From contig JAPLMX010000077.1 of the NCBI GenBank assembly GCA_026386805.1, positions 17,550 to 81,549 on the forward strand: a stretch of 64,000 nt of DNA. The letters are read 5' to 3'. This document shows, piece after piece, positions 41,213-53,364 of this stretch. Under the pieces are notes generated by a model. The model saw nothing but the letters and a program-made list of their open reading frames with translations, ran no database searches and was not told the DNA's origin. Position 1 is the first letter of the stretch; every line of letters begins with the position of its first letter. Source of the DNA: Phycisphaerae bacterium. Its GTDB lineage: Bacteria; Planctomycetota; Phycisphaerae; Sedimentisphaerales; Anaerobacaceae. A program made the translations under genes and the position numbers.

Positions 41213-42448
41213 ATGAATCAGGAACTGCTGAGAATCGTGGAAAACATCGCAAGAGACAAGAATATCGACAAAGAGTCGATTTTTGCCGACTTGGAGGAGG
41301 CGATGGTCTCGGCGATTCGAAAGCACTTCGGGGATACGGAAAGCGAGATCGGCGTTCAGATCGACCGAAGCTCGGGCAAAGTCACCGCGGCCCAAGACGG
41401 CAAACCGATTGACATCCTGGCGCTGGGGCGGATCCCCGCCCAGACGGCCAAGCAGGTCATGATCCAGAAAATCCGGGCGGATGAGCGGGAGAGCATCTTC
41501 AGCGAGTTCGCCCAGAGGAAAGGCCAGCTTGTCAGCGGGGCCGTGGTCCGGTATGAAGGCGGGACGCTGATCATCAACCTGGAACATTCGACGGAAAGCT
41601 ACATGCCCAAGGGCGAGCAGATCATGGGGCAGACCCATCGCCCGGGCGAGCGGATCCGCTGCTTGATCCTGGATGTGAAGGAGACGGCCAGCCAGGTCAA
41701 GATCATTCTGTCGCGAACGCATCCGGACTTCATCCGGCGGCTGTTCGAGTCCGAGGTGCCCGAGATCGCCGAGGGCATTATCGAGATCCGGGCTCTGGCA
41801 CGCGAGGCGGGCTATCGAAGCAAAGCCGCCGTGACTTCGTATGACGACAAGGTCGATCCGGTGGGAGCCTGCGTCGGCGTGCGTGGCAGCCGAATCAAGA
41901 ATATCGTCGAGGAACTGGGCGGCGAGAAGATCGATATCGTCCGGTGGAACGACTCGTCGCAAGTCCTTGTGGCGAACGCTCTTATGCCGGCGAAGGTGAG
42001 TGAGATCGCCCTCTGTTTCGAGTTGGGGCGGGCCACGGTGGTGGTCGAGGAGGACCAGTTGAGTCTGGCCATCGGCAAGCACGGCCAGAACGTTCGATTG
42101 GCCGCGCGGCTGACGGGCTGGGATATCGATATCCTGACGCCGGATGAATACAACCAGGGGATCGAGCGGTTGGCCGGGTGCGTCAAGAACGTCGAGGGGG
42201 CGGAGGAAGTCCTCGTCGACAAGCTTATCGCGCTGGGGATCATCTCCGTTCTCGACATCGACGATGTCGGAGCGGAACCGTTGGTCAGCGAGCTCAAATT
42301 GGATCGTGGGTTTGCCGAACGGCTGGTGGCCGCCGCGGACCGTGAGGCCAAGACGCTGATCGCGGAGGCAGACCAGAAGCAGGCGGAGAAACAATTGGCG
42401 CAACAAGGGAAGGTGTTAGATACGATGCAGCGCGATGATGAAGGATAA
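41213..42448 (+). CDS. nusA: Transcription termination/antitermination protein NusA
   Basis: 411 aa. N-terminal domain (MNQELLRIVENIARDKNIDK; IFADLEEAMVSAIRKHFGDT), S1 domain (KGQLVSGAVVRYEGGTLIIN), KH1 (ILSRTHPDFIRRLFESEVPE; YDDKVDPVGACVGVRGSRIK) and KH2 (LSLAIGKHGQNVRLAARLTG), then a helical tail with a helix-hairpin-helix-like segment. It binds RNA polymerase and modulates pausing and termination. First gene of nusA-infB-rbfA. Lacks the long acidic repeats of the E. coli protein. Confidence 0.96.
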   Translation: MNQELLRIVENIARDKNIDKESIFADLEEAMVSAIRKHFGDTESEIGVQIDRSSGKVTAAQDGKPIDILALGRIPAQTAKQVMIQKIRADERESIFSEFAQRKGQLVSGAVVRYEGGTLIINLEHSTESYMPKGEQIMGQTHRPGERIRCLILDVKETASQVKIILSRTHPDFIRRLFESEVPEIAEGIIEIRALAREAGYRSKAAVTSYDDKVDPVGACVGVRGSRIKNIVEELGGEKIDIVRWNDSSQVLVANALMPAKVSEIALCFELGRATVVVEEDQLSLAIGKHGQNVRLAARLTGWDIDILTPDEYNQGIERLAGCVKNVEGAEEVLVDKLIALGIISVLDIDDVGAEPLVSELKLDRGFAERLVAAADREAKTLIAEADQKQAEKQLAQQGKVLDTMQRDDEG

Positions 42449-42453
42449 GGGCC

Positions 42454-42493
42454 AGTTTGAAGTGGGAAGTTTGAAGTCCCAAGTGAGAAGCGG
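42454..42493. repeat. 7-bp tandem repeat array between nusA and infB
   Basis: AGTTTGA AGTGGGA AGTTTGA AGTCCCA AGTGAGA AGCGG, the same unit family as at 17937 and 37965. A poorer inverse arm (GACTTCA AGCTTGA) follows near 42510-42525. It separates two genes of a conserved operon. Confidence 0.65.
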
Positions 42494-42549
42494 TTTCATC
42501 CCGTCGGAGACTTCAAGCTTGACGCTTTCCTCGAATACGTGGAGGCTTT

Positions 42550-45249
<2,700 letters not shown>

Positions 45250-45334
45250 GGATAGCAGGTTTGCAGGTGGACTTGGGCGGATCGGACCGACGTCCGTTTT
45301 GCCAAAGTCCAATGGACAGCACGAAGGAACATCT

Positions 45335-45715
45335 ATGCCTACCCGAAGGCAGGAAAAAGTTGCCCGAGTGATTCGGGAGGTGGTCAGCGACGCGGTCGCC
45401 AACCATCTGAGCGATCCTCGGATCACGGGCTTTGTGAGCGTCACCCGGGTGGAGGTGATGCCGGATCTGCGCAGCGCCGACGTCTATGTGAGCATCTTGG
45501 CGTCGGACGAAAGCGCCAAGGACAGGACCTTCGAGGCGATCACGCACGCCAGGACGAGGATTCAGTCGTTTCTGGCCGACGCCGTGGAGAGCAAGTTCTG
45601 TCCCGTGCTGCGCTTTCATGAAGACGAGCAATTCCGCAAGACGCTCGAAGTGATGAAGCTGATCGATCAGGTGGCCAGTGAATGGCAGAACAAAGACACT
45701 GACCCGCAAGAGTAG
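45335..45715 (+). CDS. rbfA: Ribosome-binding factor A
   Basis: 126 aa from ATG 45335 (AAGGAAC upstream); the 70 preceding codons in the ORF track overlap infB in another frame. RRQEKVARVIREVVSDAVAN, LSDPRITGFVSVTRVEVMPD (signature) and LRFHEDEQFRKTLEVMKLID are typical of the KH-like RbfA fold. It assists maturation of the 16S rRNA 5' region. The operon order nusA-infB-rbfA is conserved across bacteria. Confidence 0.95.
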   Translation: MPTRRQEKVARVIREVVSDAVANHLSDPRITGFVSVTRVEVMPDLRSADVYVSILASDESAKDRTFEAITHARTRIQSFLADAVESKFCPVLRFHEDEQFRKTLEVMKLIDQVASEWQNKDTDPQE

Positions 45716-45817
45716 TACGGTGCGCTCGTGATCGGGCGGGCGCATTGGGGATTGACCTTCGGCGGCGGCGGTCCGTGGGGCGTGCAAAGCTGCTGACCTG
45801 CGGTGTCTGGAAGGGCC

Positions 45818-46492
45818 ATGAAGAACAGTAAGGAACATGCTCAGCGACTGCAACGGCTGTACCGAGAGCTCAAACGTGCACATCCCGAGGTCGAGAAGAC
45901 CACCTACGAGGACCCGGTCGAGGCCTTGATCTGCGGCATTATCAGCGAGCGGATGACCGAGGTCGCCGCGCAAAAGGCCTTCCGGGAGATCTCCAAGGCG
46001 TTCGTCGATTGGAACGACCTGCGGGTCTCGCGCGTGGAGGAAGTGGCCGAGGTGTTGGGCCGCAAAACGGTGACCGGCCGGGCCACGGCCGTGGCGCTCA
46101 CGGCGGCCCTGCGGTGGGTCTTCGACAAGCATCACAAAATCAGCCTCCAGACCCTCAAGAAGCTGGGCAAGCGGCCCGCCCGGGAGGATCTCGAGAAGAT
46201 CGACGGGATCAGCCGTTTTGTCATCAACTATTGTCTTCTGACGTCGCTGGAGGCCCACGCCATTCCGGTGACGGAGCCGATGGCCGACTACCTCAAGCAG
46301 AACGGGATCATCGACGCGAACGCCGATGAGGAGGACCTGGGGGGATTCCTAACCCGGTGCGTCTCGGCGAAGGACGCGCATGAATTCTACGTTCTTCTGC
46401 GCCGCGCGAGTGAGTCGCCGACCATGATGAAGAAGAAACCGAAAGGCCGATCCCGTCCGAAAGAGGGCAAGAAAGACGGGAGCAAGGGGTAA
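45818..46492 (+). CDS. Divergent HhH-GPD (endonuclease III-like) protein
   Basis: 224 aa; ATG after GGAAGGG. The fold follows endonuclease III: LYRELKRAHPEVEKTTYEDPVEALICGIIS at the start and an HhH region (LEKIDGISRFVINYCLLTSL). But the catalytic Lys of the hairpin (usual LPGVGxKTA) is not present, and the usual V-D-T-H segment reads PVTEPMADYL, with Glu in place of Asp. No C-terminal iron-sulfur cysteines; instead a Lys/Arg-rich tail (KKKPKGRSRPKEGKKDGSKG). It is probably a DNA-binding or altered-specificity member; planctomycete homologues are the likely family. Confidence 0.7.
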   Translation: MKNSKEHAQRLQRLYRELKRAHPEVEKTTYEDPVEALICGIISERMTEVAAQKAFREISKAFVDWNDLRVSRVEEVAEVLGRKTVTGRATAVALTAALRWVFDKHHKISLQTLKKLGKRPAREDLEKIDGISRFVINYCLLTSLEAHAIPVTEPMADYLKQNGIIDANADEEDLGGFLTRCVSAKDAHEFYVLLRRASESPTMMKKKPKGRSRPKEGKKDGSKG

Positions 46493-46557
46493 AGAGCCGC
46501 GCCCGGACAAACCCGAGGCCCGCCCGATAAAGTTGATTTTGTGCATAAGGAATAGAC

Positions 46558-47436
46558 GTGACTGCGGAGCGAATCTTGAAATTGGGCCTGCCCGCCGGAA
46601 GTTTGCAGAAAGCGACGGTCGATCTGTTCGACCGGGCCGGCCTGCACGTGGGCGACTCGAAGCGCAGCTACTGGCCGACCATCGACGACGAGGAGATCCA
46701 GGCCGTGTACCTGCGGGCCCAGGAGATGGGCCGGTACGTGGGGGACGGCGTGCTCGATGCGGGCATCACCGGCTGGGACTGGATCCAGGAGAATGGGTGC
46801 GACGTCCTGGAAATCTGCGAGCTTCCCTACAGCAAGGAGACCAGCAATCCGACGAAGTGGGTGCTGGCGGTGCCCAATGAATCGGCGGTGACCCGGCCCG
46901 AAGACCTCGAGGGAGGGATCGTGGCCACGGAACTCGTCGGCGTCACGACGCGCTACTTCCAGGGCAAGAACATCCACGTGAAGGTCGAGTTCAGTTGGGG
47001 CGCCACGGAGGTGAAAGCCCGCCTCGTCAACGCCATCGTCGAGCTGACGGAGACGGGAACGTCCCTGCGGGCGAACAACCTGCGCATCGTCGACACCGTG
47101 ATCGTCTCCACGACGCGGTTGATCGCCAACCAGGCGGCTTGGCGGGACGGTTTCAAGCGCGAGAAGATCGAGAATATATCCATCCTGCTCCAGGCGGCGA
47201 TCGCGGCCCGCGGCAAGGTTGGTTTGAAGATGAACGTGCGCCGGGCGGACCTGGGCTCCATCCTGAAAGTCCTGCCCGCGGAGAAAAGCCCGACCATTTC
47301 CGGCCTGGCGGACTCCGAGTACGTCGCCATCGAGGTGATCGTCGACGACCGCGTGGAACGGTCGCTGGTCCCCGCACTCAAGCGGGCGGGGGCGTCGGGG
47401 ATCATCACGTATCCGCTGAACAAAGTCATTCATTGA
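46558..47436 (+). CDS. hisG: ATP phosphoribosyltransferase (long form)
   Basis: 292 aa, GTG start. LKLGLPAGSLQKATVDLFDR opens the catalytic part; DAGITGWDWIQENG and VATELVGVTTRYFQGKNIHV with IVELTETGTSLRANNLRIVD (PRPP-binding ELTETGTS) are the family core. The C-terminal SPTISGLADSEYVAIEVIVD is the ACT-like histidine-binding regulatory domain of long HisG. First step of histidine biosynthesis. It stands alone; no other his genes are in the window. Confidence 0.96.
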   Translation: MTAERILKLGLPAGSLQKATVDLFDRAGLHVGDSKRSYWPTIDDEEIQAVYLRAQEMGRYVGDGVLDAGITGWDWIQENGCDVLEICELPYSKETSNPTKWVLAVPNESAVTRPEDLEGGIVATELVGVTTRYFQGKNIHVKVEFSWGATEVKARLVNAIVELTETGTSLRANNLRIVDTVIVSTTRLIANQAAWRDGFKREKIENISILLQAAIAARGKVGLKMNVRRADLGSILKVLPAEKSPTISGLADSEYVAIEVIVDDRVERSLVPALKRAGASGIITYPLNKVIH

Positions 47437-47524
47437 TGAGTGAACTCCTGCCAATAGGCCTAATGTCCATTTTGCGGAAGTTCAATGACAAGTCCACGGC
47501 CGGGGGGAATCCAGGAGAGCCAAG

Positions 47525-49048
47525 ATGCGTAAGATGAGTCCTGTGGTGGCGCTGTCGTTCGTCGTGCTTCTGTGCCTGTCGGGTCCGTTCCTGACGCCAC
47601 GCTCGCTCGGGGCATCGGCGTCGGAGCCTTCCCAAGCTCCGGGGCAGGCCAAGGACCCGAACCGCAGTTCGGCCGCCCCGGACGTTTCGGTGGTCGCTCG
47701 CATCGGCGGCGACACGATCCTGCAAAAGGACCTGGAGGAACGCCTGCTTCGGGAAATCCGGCCTCACGAAGAGGAGTACGCCCCCCAGAGCACGCCCGTC
47801 ACGGCCGAGGCGGTCCTTCGAATCATGCTGGGCGAGAAGGCAATGAGCTTGGAAGGCCGTAGCCTGGGCTATCTCAAGGATGAGGCGATTCGCCCCGGCA
47901 TCGAGCAATTCGAGCAGCAGCAGCTGGCGAGAATGCTGCTGGATCGCGAGCTGCGGGACCGGGTGACCGCCGAACCGGCGGACGTGAACCAGGCCATGAA
48001 AGCCAACCCGAAGTGGACCCGCGAGCAGGCCACGGCGATGGTGCAGCAGGCCGTCGCGAACCGGCTGTTCGAATCCTTCCACCAGGGGCTGGTCGAGAAG
48101 TTCCATCTGAAGAAGGAAGTGGGCAACTTCGCGCAGGCGGCCGAGATTCATCAGCGCTTGCTGCAGCGGCCCGTGGAAAAGCGGGGACCGGGCGAATTCT
48201 GGATCAAGAACAGCCAGGTCAAAAACGAGCTGACCGAGCAGGAGAAGCATCTCGTTTTGGCCGGCTATGAAGGGGGAACGTTCACACTCGAGGACTGGTT
48301 TCTGACGGTGTGCAACATCGCTCCGCCGCGACGGCCGCAGGATCTGAGCACCTCGGCCGGCGTGGAAAAGCTGTTGGATCGGGCCTTGCGGCTCCCTATC
48401 CTGGTCGCGGAGGCGAAAGCGCGAGGGTACGACAAGGACGAGAAGCTGCGCAGCGAAATCAGACAACTCGAGGACCAGAATCTGCTGTACAAGGTCCAGG
48501 AGGAAAAGACCAAAGGAATGGGCGAACCGACGGCGGAGCAGATCAAGGCCTATTTCGAGAAGAACAAAGACCGATTCGCCCAGGCGGCCATCTTGAAGAT
48601 CAACCAGATTTGGTGCGAGAACCTGGAGGCCGCGAAGAAGGTGAAGGCGGTTCTGGAGGGCGGCGCGGATTTCGAAACGGCCAAGAAAGTCCATTCTCTG
48701 CAAAGGGAAGAGGCTCCTCACGTGGTGACCGCCGTCGGCGAGGGGCTGTTCTGGGCCGAGTTGTGGAAGGCCGATCCGAATCAGACCGTCGGTCCCATAC
48801 GGGGTTTCTACGGCAGCGGCGTCAAGTGGCGGATGGTGAAGATCCTGGAGAAGACGCCGGCGAAAGCCCAGCCGTACTCCGAGCAACTCGCCAACAGCAT
48901 CAAGTGGACGTTGATCGACGAGCAGCGACAGCACGTCCTGGAGGAATATCGGATGGAACTGCTCAAGAAATATCCCTGCGAGATCTTCGGGGACCGTATC
49001 AAGGGTCTGGATCCGCTGGAGATCGCTGCGAAACAAGGTGATCGCTGA
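47525..49048 (+). CDS. SurA/PpiC-like periplasmic foldase
   Basis: 507 aa with signal peptide (MRKMSPVVALSFVVLLCLSG). N-terminal SurA-like helical region (VARIGGDTILQKDLEERLLR) and a long helical middle, then a parvulin-like part (TAEQIKAYFEKNKDRFAQAA, ILKINQIWCENLEAAKKVKA, YGSGVKWRMVKILEKTPAKA). The parvulin core is degenerate, lacking a clear 'GDLG' loop, so chaperone activity is more likely than proline isomerisation. Located upstream of lptF/lptG and other envelope genes. Confidence 0.7.
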   Translation: MRKMSPVVALSFVVLLCLSGPFLTPRSLGASASEPSQAPGQAKDPNRSSAAPDVSVVARIGGDTILQKDLEERLLREIRPHEEEYAPQSTPVTAEAVLRIMLGEKAMSLEGRSLGYLKDEAIRPGIEQFEQQQLARMLLDRELRDRVTAEPADVNQAMKANPKWTREQATAMVQQAVANRLFESFHQGLVEKFHLKKEVGNFAQAAEIHQRLLQRPVEKRGPGEFWIKNSQVKNELTEQEKHLVLAGYEGGTFTLEDWFLTVCNIAPPRRPQDLSTSAGVEKLLDRALRLPILVAEAKARGYDKDEKLRSEIRQLEDQNLLYKVQEEKTKGMGEPTAEQIKAYFEKNKDRFAQAAILKINQIWCENLEAAKKVKAVLEGGADFETAKKVHSLQREEAPHVVTAVGEGLFWAELWKADPNQTVGPIRGFYGSGVKWRMVKILEKTPAKAQPYSEQLANSIKWTLIDEQRQHVLEEYRMELLKKYPCEIFGDRIKGLDPLEIAAKQGDR

Positions 49049-49130
49049 TCCCTCGTGCTGGCTCCGGCCGGGACCCAACGGATTGCCTGCCGCTCGCTTT
49101 GAGCCGGCTTGACCACATTGTAGGAAACAG

Positions 49131-50036
49131 ATGATGATGAACACCGCCCAAGGAAAACCCAGCATGCTGTCGCGCCTGTCCTGTGCCGGGATCGGTGTAG
49201 TTTTGGACCGCATGCTCCCCCGCTTCCCTCCCACCGTCCGGATCGAAACGACAAATGCCTGCAACGCTCAATGCGTCATCTGTCCTCATCGCCGGATGCA
49301 GCGTCCGATTGTCACGATGGGCGATGCCCTTTTTGAGAAAATCATCGACCAGTGCGCAGACCACGGATGCCGAACGGTTCATTTGCACAACTTCGGTGAG
49401 CCTCTGCTCGACAAGCGCTTGCCCGACCGCATCCGCTACGCCAAGGCCAAAGGGCTCTCACGTGTCGCGATCTTCTCCAACGGCTCCTTGCTCGCAGCCG
49501 ACATGGCCGAGCGTCTCATCGCGGCGGGCTTGGATGAGATCAAGATCAGCTTCGATGGTGCCACCCGTGAAGAATTCGAGCAGATCCGCATCCCTCTCCG
49601 ATTCGACGCCATCGTCGCCAACATCAAGCATCTGATCGAGATCCGAAATGCACGGAAGGCCCGTCTGAAGATCAGGATCGCCTGCAACAGTACGTCCAAC
49701 AAGTCTGGCACGATGCAGTTCTTCGACGACTCCGCCGATGGGTTTTCCTTTGGGAGAGTTCACAATTGGGCCGATGCTGAGGTCGAATCGGTCTCCCGGA
49801 CCAGCGCACGGAAACCCTGCTCCCGCGTATGGCGGACGTTCACGATCCTTGCCGATGGCTCTGTCGCGTTGTGCTGTCTCGACTATGAAGGCAAAGTCGC
49901 CCTCGGCAGTGCGGCGGAAACGCCCATCGAGGAAATCTGGCACAGCGACTCGTATCGCAGGATCAGGCATTGGCACAAGACCGCGCGGCAGTGCCAGATC
50001 TCCATCTGCGGCAACTGCAGCAAGTCGTTTTGGTAG
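49131..50036 (+). CDS. Radical SAM/SPASM-domain protein
   Basis: 301 aa. ETTNACNAQCVICPHRRMQR holds the CxxxCxxC [4Fe-4S] motif at about residues 43-50. LHNFGEPLLDKRLPDRIRYA and ISFDGATREEFEQIR are radical-SAM barrel strands. The C-terminal SPASM-like part has CSRVWRTFTILADGSVALCC and CQISICGNCSKSFW, enough Cys for an auxiliary cluster. The family modifies peptides, sugars or envelope components; no precursor peptide gene is seen nearby, so the substrate is open. Three consecutive ATGs make the exact start uncertain by two codons. Confidence 0.85.
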   Translation: MMMNTAQGKPSMLSRLSCAGIGVVLDRMLPRFPPTVRIETTNACNAQCVICPHRRMQRPIVTMGDALFEKIIDQCADHGCRTVHLHNFGEPLLDKRLPDRIRYAKAKGLSRVAIFSNGSLLAADMAERLIAAGLDEIKISFDGATREEFEQIRIPLRFDAIVANIKHLIEIRNARKARLKIRIACNSTSNKSGTMQFFDDSADGFSFGRVHNWADAEVESVSRTSARKPCSRVWRTFTILADGSVALCCLDYEGKVALGSAAETPIEEIWHSDSYRRIRHWHKTARQCQISICGNCSKSFW

Positions 50037-50198
50037 CATCGCGGGCTGTTGCCTGCCCCCATTTGTCTTTCCCTTTCAGGCGAGAGACTATATGATAACA
50101 TACGCTGACGGTCGCCGGTTCTGTCTCGTAGTGGGCAAACGGTGCTGCCTGTTGATTGGGGAAATACGACTGGTGCATTCTCGACATCGTGACTACGG

Positions 50199-51785
50199 AT
50201 GATCTTCACCTTACATCGCTATATCTTCTGTGAGCTGCTCAAGGTCTTCGTCTTGGCCACGGTCGCGTTGACGCTGATCTTGAGCCTGGGCGGGATCTTG
50301 CGTCCAGTCCAGGAGTACGGGGTGGGACCTCGGCAGGTCGTTCATATCCTTCTCTATTTCATGCCCATCACGCTGACGTTCGTGCTGCCGATGGCGGCGC
50401 TCTTCGCTTCGGCGTTGACCTACGGGCGATTCGCCGTCGATAACGAGCTCGACGCCTGCCGGGCCAGCGGGGTCAGTCTGCTGACGCTCATCTATCCGGG
50501 GTTCGTGCTGGCGCTGCTGGTGGCGATCGCAAATCTGCTCTTGAGCTTTCGCGTCATGCCGTACTTCGTGCATCTGGCTGAGAAGTCCATGAAGGCCGAC
50601 GCCAGGCAGATCCTCTTCCGCAACATCCAGCGCAAGGGCTACTATAGCCTGCCGCCCGATGGGCGGTATTTCATCTACGCGGACTACGCCGATCCGATGA
50701 GCGGCACCCTGTTCGGCATCGTCGTGGTCCAGTACGAGAATGAGCGGATCAAACGGATCGTTACCTCGGAAGCCACCAAGGTGCAGTTCGATCCGCACGA
50801 CAAATTCAACGAGGTGCAGCTCAACGTCTACAACGCCAGGCAGATCGGCGATGCGGCGAACGACTACTGGGGCCGGATCGGGTCGCTGCTCCTGAAGAAG
50901 GAATTCGGGTCGCTCCTGGGCGACAAGATCAAGTTCAAGAAGGTCGATGAGGTGAAGCGGATTCGCGCCGACCTGATGCAGTTCGACCCCATCGCCAAGA
51001 TCGCGCGCACGGCTTACGTGCAGCTTGCCACCGAGATGCTCGCCCAGGACATGGGCCGCAGACTCCGCGCGTCGCCGGGGGACTTTTATGATCTCAAGGG
51101 TTCCCCTCACTCGGTTCGGTTGTCGGCGACCGCCTGTGCCCTGGACAAACGGATGGTCATCTCGCTCAAGCCGCCGGTGATCGTGGAGGAATACGACACT
51201 CGTACCGGCGAGCGTCTTCGGAGGCTGCGGTGTGAGAAGGCCGAGATCTATGTGGAGGAGGACCCCGCGAATCCCAGGCTGGGTCTCGATTTGCACAGCG
51301 CCCGCGACGAGGTCGGGGGGAGCCTGCTGGTGCAATACGTGGTGGCGGACTTGGCCCTGCCTGACACGATCCGACAGAGCCTGGAGCGCCAGCCGATTCT
51401 GTCGGCCGTCTCCTCGCGGGCCCAGGTCACGTCGATGCTGGGAGGGCCGCCGAGCTCGATCCTGGCAGGGCAGCAGACCAACCTGAACGCCGTGATCGTC
51501 CACACCCAGGCCGCCATGAAGTCCGAGATGAACTCACGCCTGGTGTTCGGGATCGGCGGTATCCCGATGATCCTGATCGGGATCGGTCTGGGCATCGTCC
51601 AGCGGGGCGGCCGCTTGCTGGGCGCCTTCGGGGCAAGCTGCGTGCCCGCCGCGGTCATCAGCGGCAAGCGCCTCGTGGAAACCACCGGCCCTCGCGGTCC
51701 CTCCGGCGTCCTCGTCATGTGGGCCGGTGTGGCGTTCCTCGTGCTTCTGACCGCGTGGATCTACCGGAGACTGTTGCGGCGATGA
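50199..51785 (+). CDS. lptF: LPS export permease LptF
   Basis: 528 aa; YjgP/YjgQ family. TM helices at the start (LLKVFVLATVALTLILSLGG; HILLYFMPITLTFVLPMAAL; LIYPGFVLALLVAIANLLLS) and at the C-terminus (RLVFGIGGIPMILIGIGLGI; GVLVMWAGVAFLVLLTAWIY), with a periplasmic beta-jellyroll between. Longer than the usual 360-400 aa because the periplasmic part is expanded. With LptG (134 bases downstream) it forms the transporter that extracts LPS from the inner membrane. LptB is not in the window. Confidence 0.88.
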   Translation: MIFTLHRYIFCELLKVFVLATVALTLILSLGGILRPVQEYGVGPRQVVHILLYFMPITLTFVLPMAALFASALTYGRFAVDNELDACRASGVSLLTLIYPGFVLALLVAIANLLLSFRVMPYFVHLAEKSMKADARQILFRNIQRKGYYSLPPDGRYFIYADYADPMSGTLFGIVVVQYENERIKRIVTSEATKVQFDPHDKFNEVQLNVYNARQIGDAANDYWGRIGSLLLKKEFGSLLGDKIKFKKVDEVKRIRADLMQFDPIAKIARTAYVQLATEMLAQDMGRRLRASPGDFYDLKGSPHSVRLSATACALDKRMVISLKPPVIVEEYDTRTGERLRRLRCEKAEIYVEEDPANPRLGLDLHSARDEVGGSLLVQYVVADLALPDTIRQSLERQPILSAVSSRAQVTSMLGGPPSSILAGQQTNLNAVIVHTQAAMKSEMNSRLVFGIGGIPMILIGIGLGIVQRGGRLLGAFGASCVPAAVISGKRLVETTGPRGPSGVLVMWAGVAFLVLLTAWIYRRLLRR

Positions 51786-51918
51786 AGGACAATGACCCGA
51801 TCCAAGGCGAAGGAAGTGCATGATGGACTTCGGGGACGGCGTGGACAGGATGGAGTCGGCACAGCGTCCCTGTCGTCCATGAAGTCCAGGTTGTCCACGG
51901 AGCCCACGGAGGCAAGAA

Positions 51919-53019
51919 ATGAGAATCCTCGATCGATACATCGCAAAGAGCTTCCTGATCGGATACGTCATTTCGTTCTGCGTTCTCATCGGGCTGCGGG
52001 TGATCATCGATCTGTTCGTGAACCTCGATGAGTTTGCCGAGCACGTCGACCTCGGGGCGTGGTCCGTGGCCAAGAACATTGTCACGTACTACGGCGTCAA
52101 CATGACCCTCTACTTCCGCGACATCGCGGGCGTGATCATCGTGGTGGCCGCCGCCTTTTCCCTGGGCAAGATGGTGCGGGCCAATGAGTTGGTGGCCATG
52201 ATCGCCTCGGGCGTCAGCGCCAAGCGGATCGTCAGTCCCATTCTGATTCTGGCGCTCTTCTTCACGGGACTGTCCGTCGCCGATCAGGAGCTTCTGATCC
52301 CGCGGATCAGCGACAAACTCGCGCGGAACGTGAACGACCTGACGGCCAAGGCATTCTATGCGATCTGGTTCATGCCGGCCGGGGACGGCGCCCTGCTTTG
52401 CTCGATACGGTACGATGTTGAGACGCAATCGTTTCACCATCCCACGATCATCACCCGACGGCCCTCCCCAAAGCCGGGCGTGTGGGACGTGACCGGCCGG
52501 ATCTCGGCGGACCTGGCGACCTACAACCCGCAGACGGGAGAGTGGGACCTGGTCAACGGTCTATACGTCAGCACGGACTCGAGCGTCGCGCCCAAGCCGG
52601 TGGCCTCGTACCACGCGCTCGATCTTCTCCCGAAGGACATCGCGATCCGACGCAAGTCCGGATACAATTCCCTGTTGAGCTCTCGGCAACTGGCGGCCCT
52701 CGCGGCCCAGCAGAGCAAGATGAAGGACATGGCTCAGCTCCTGAGCCAAAAGCACTTCCGCATCACCGACCCGATCATCAACCTGACGATGCTCATGGTG
52801 AGCCTGCCCGTGCTGATCTGCCGCGACCCCCGGACGATGAAGTCCGCCGTCTTGGTCAGCTTCGGCCTGACGGCGGCCTGCTTTGTCACCACGTTCGTCT
52901 GCAAAATGTTCGCGACGGAGATCGTCTTCGAGCGGGTGATGCCGGAGTTGTGGGCTTGGCTGCCTGTCTTTATCTTTCTGCCTATCGCTTTCATCGAGCT
53001 GGACTCGATGAAGACGTGA
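51919..53019 (+). CDS. lptG: LPS export permease LptG
   Basis: 366 aa; ATG after ACGGAGG. MRILDRYIAKSFLIGYVISF is the typical LptG start; further TMs at IIVVAAAFSLGKMVRANELV (with the conserved 'E.va..asGvs..ri' turn), SAVLVSFGLTAACFVTTFVC and LWAWLPVFIFLPIAFIELDS. Normal length and layout; partner of the preceding LptF. Confidence 0.9.
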   Translation: MRILDRYIAKSFLIGYVISFCVLIGLRVIIDLFVNLDEFAEHVDLGAWSVAKNIVTYYGVNMTLYFRDIAGVIIVVAAAFSLGKMVRANELVAMIASGVSAKRIVSPILILALFFTGLSVADQELLIPRISDKLARNVNDLTAKAFYAIWFMPAGDGALLCSIRYDVETQSFHHPTIITRRPSPKPGVWDVTGRISADLATYNPQTGEWDLVNGLYVSTDSSVAPKPVASYHALDLLPKDIAIRRKSGYNSLLSSRQLAALAAQQSKMKDMAQLLSQKHFRITDPIINLTMLMVSLPVLICRDPRTMKSAVLVSFGLTAACFVTTFVCKMFATEIVFERVMPELWAWLPVFIFLPIAFIELDSMKT

Positions 53020-53172
53020 CCGGGCCGCAGAATTCCTTGAGCGTGGGCCGTCAGATGCGTAGCATGGTCTGGACCGGCCTCCATGCGTATGCCGTGGTCC
53101 GTGCCGAAGTCCTTTCGAACTGACGCAGAACCTGATTGCGGGAAGGGCAGGGTGTCACCGGCCTCGTTCGGT

Positions 53173-53202
53173 CTTGACACAGGGGTGGTAAATCGGGTAA
53201 CA
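53173..53202 (+). promoter_or_regulatory. CotH-gene promoter (predicted)
   Basis: TTGACA (53173-53178), 18-base spacer, TAACAT (53197-53202), followed by an A-run. It lies about 160 bases upstream of the CotH-protein start. Confidence 0.55.
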
Positions 53203-53364
53203 TAAAAAAAACGTGGGTGTGGTCTGCCGATCGTTTACGCCTGGATTGTGCGGGCAGAACGTCGCCGCCCGGTTTACGCGGCGCACCATCATGGTCACGG
53301 TCATGGCGAACGGGGACGCGCACCCTACAGGGACAATGCCGTCGGTCCACAGGAGTCGACAGAC

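Noticed and set aside
46558-47436. Start of a histidine operon
   Set aside because: Only hisG is present; the following genes are envelope functions.
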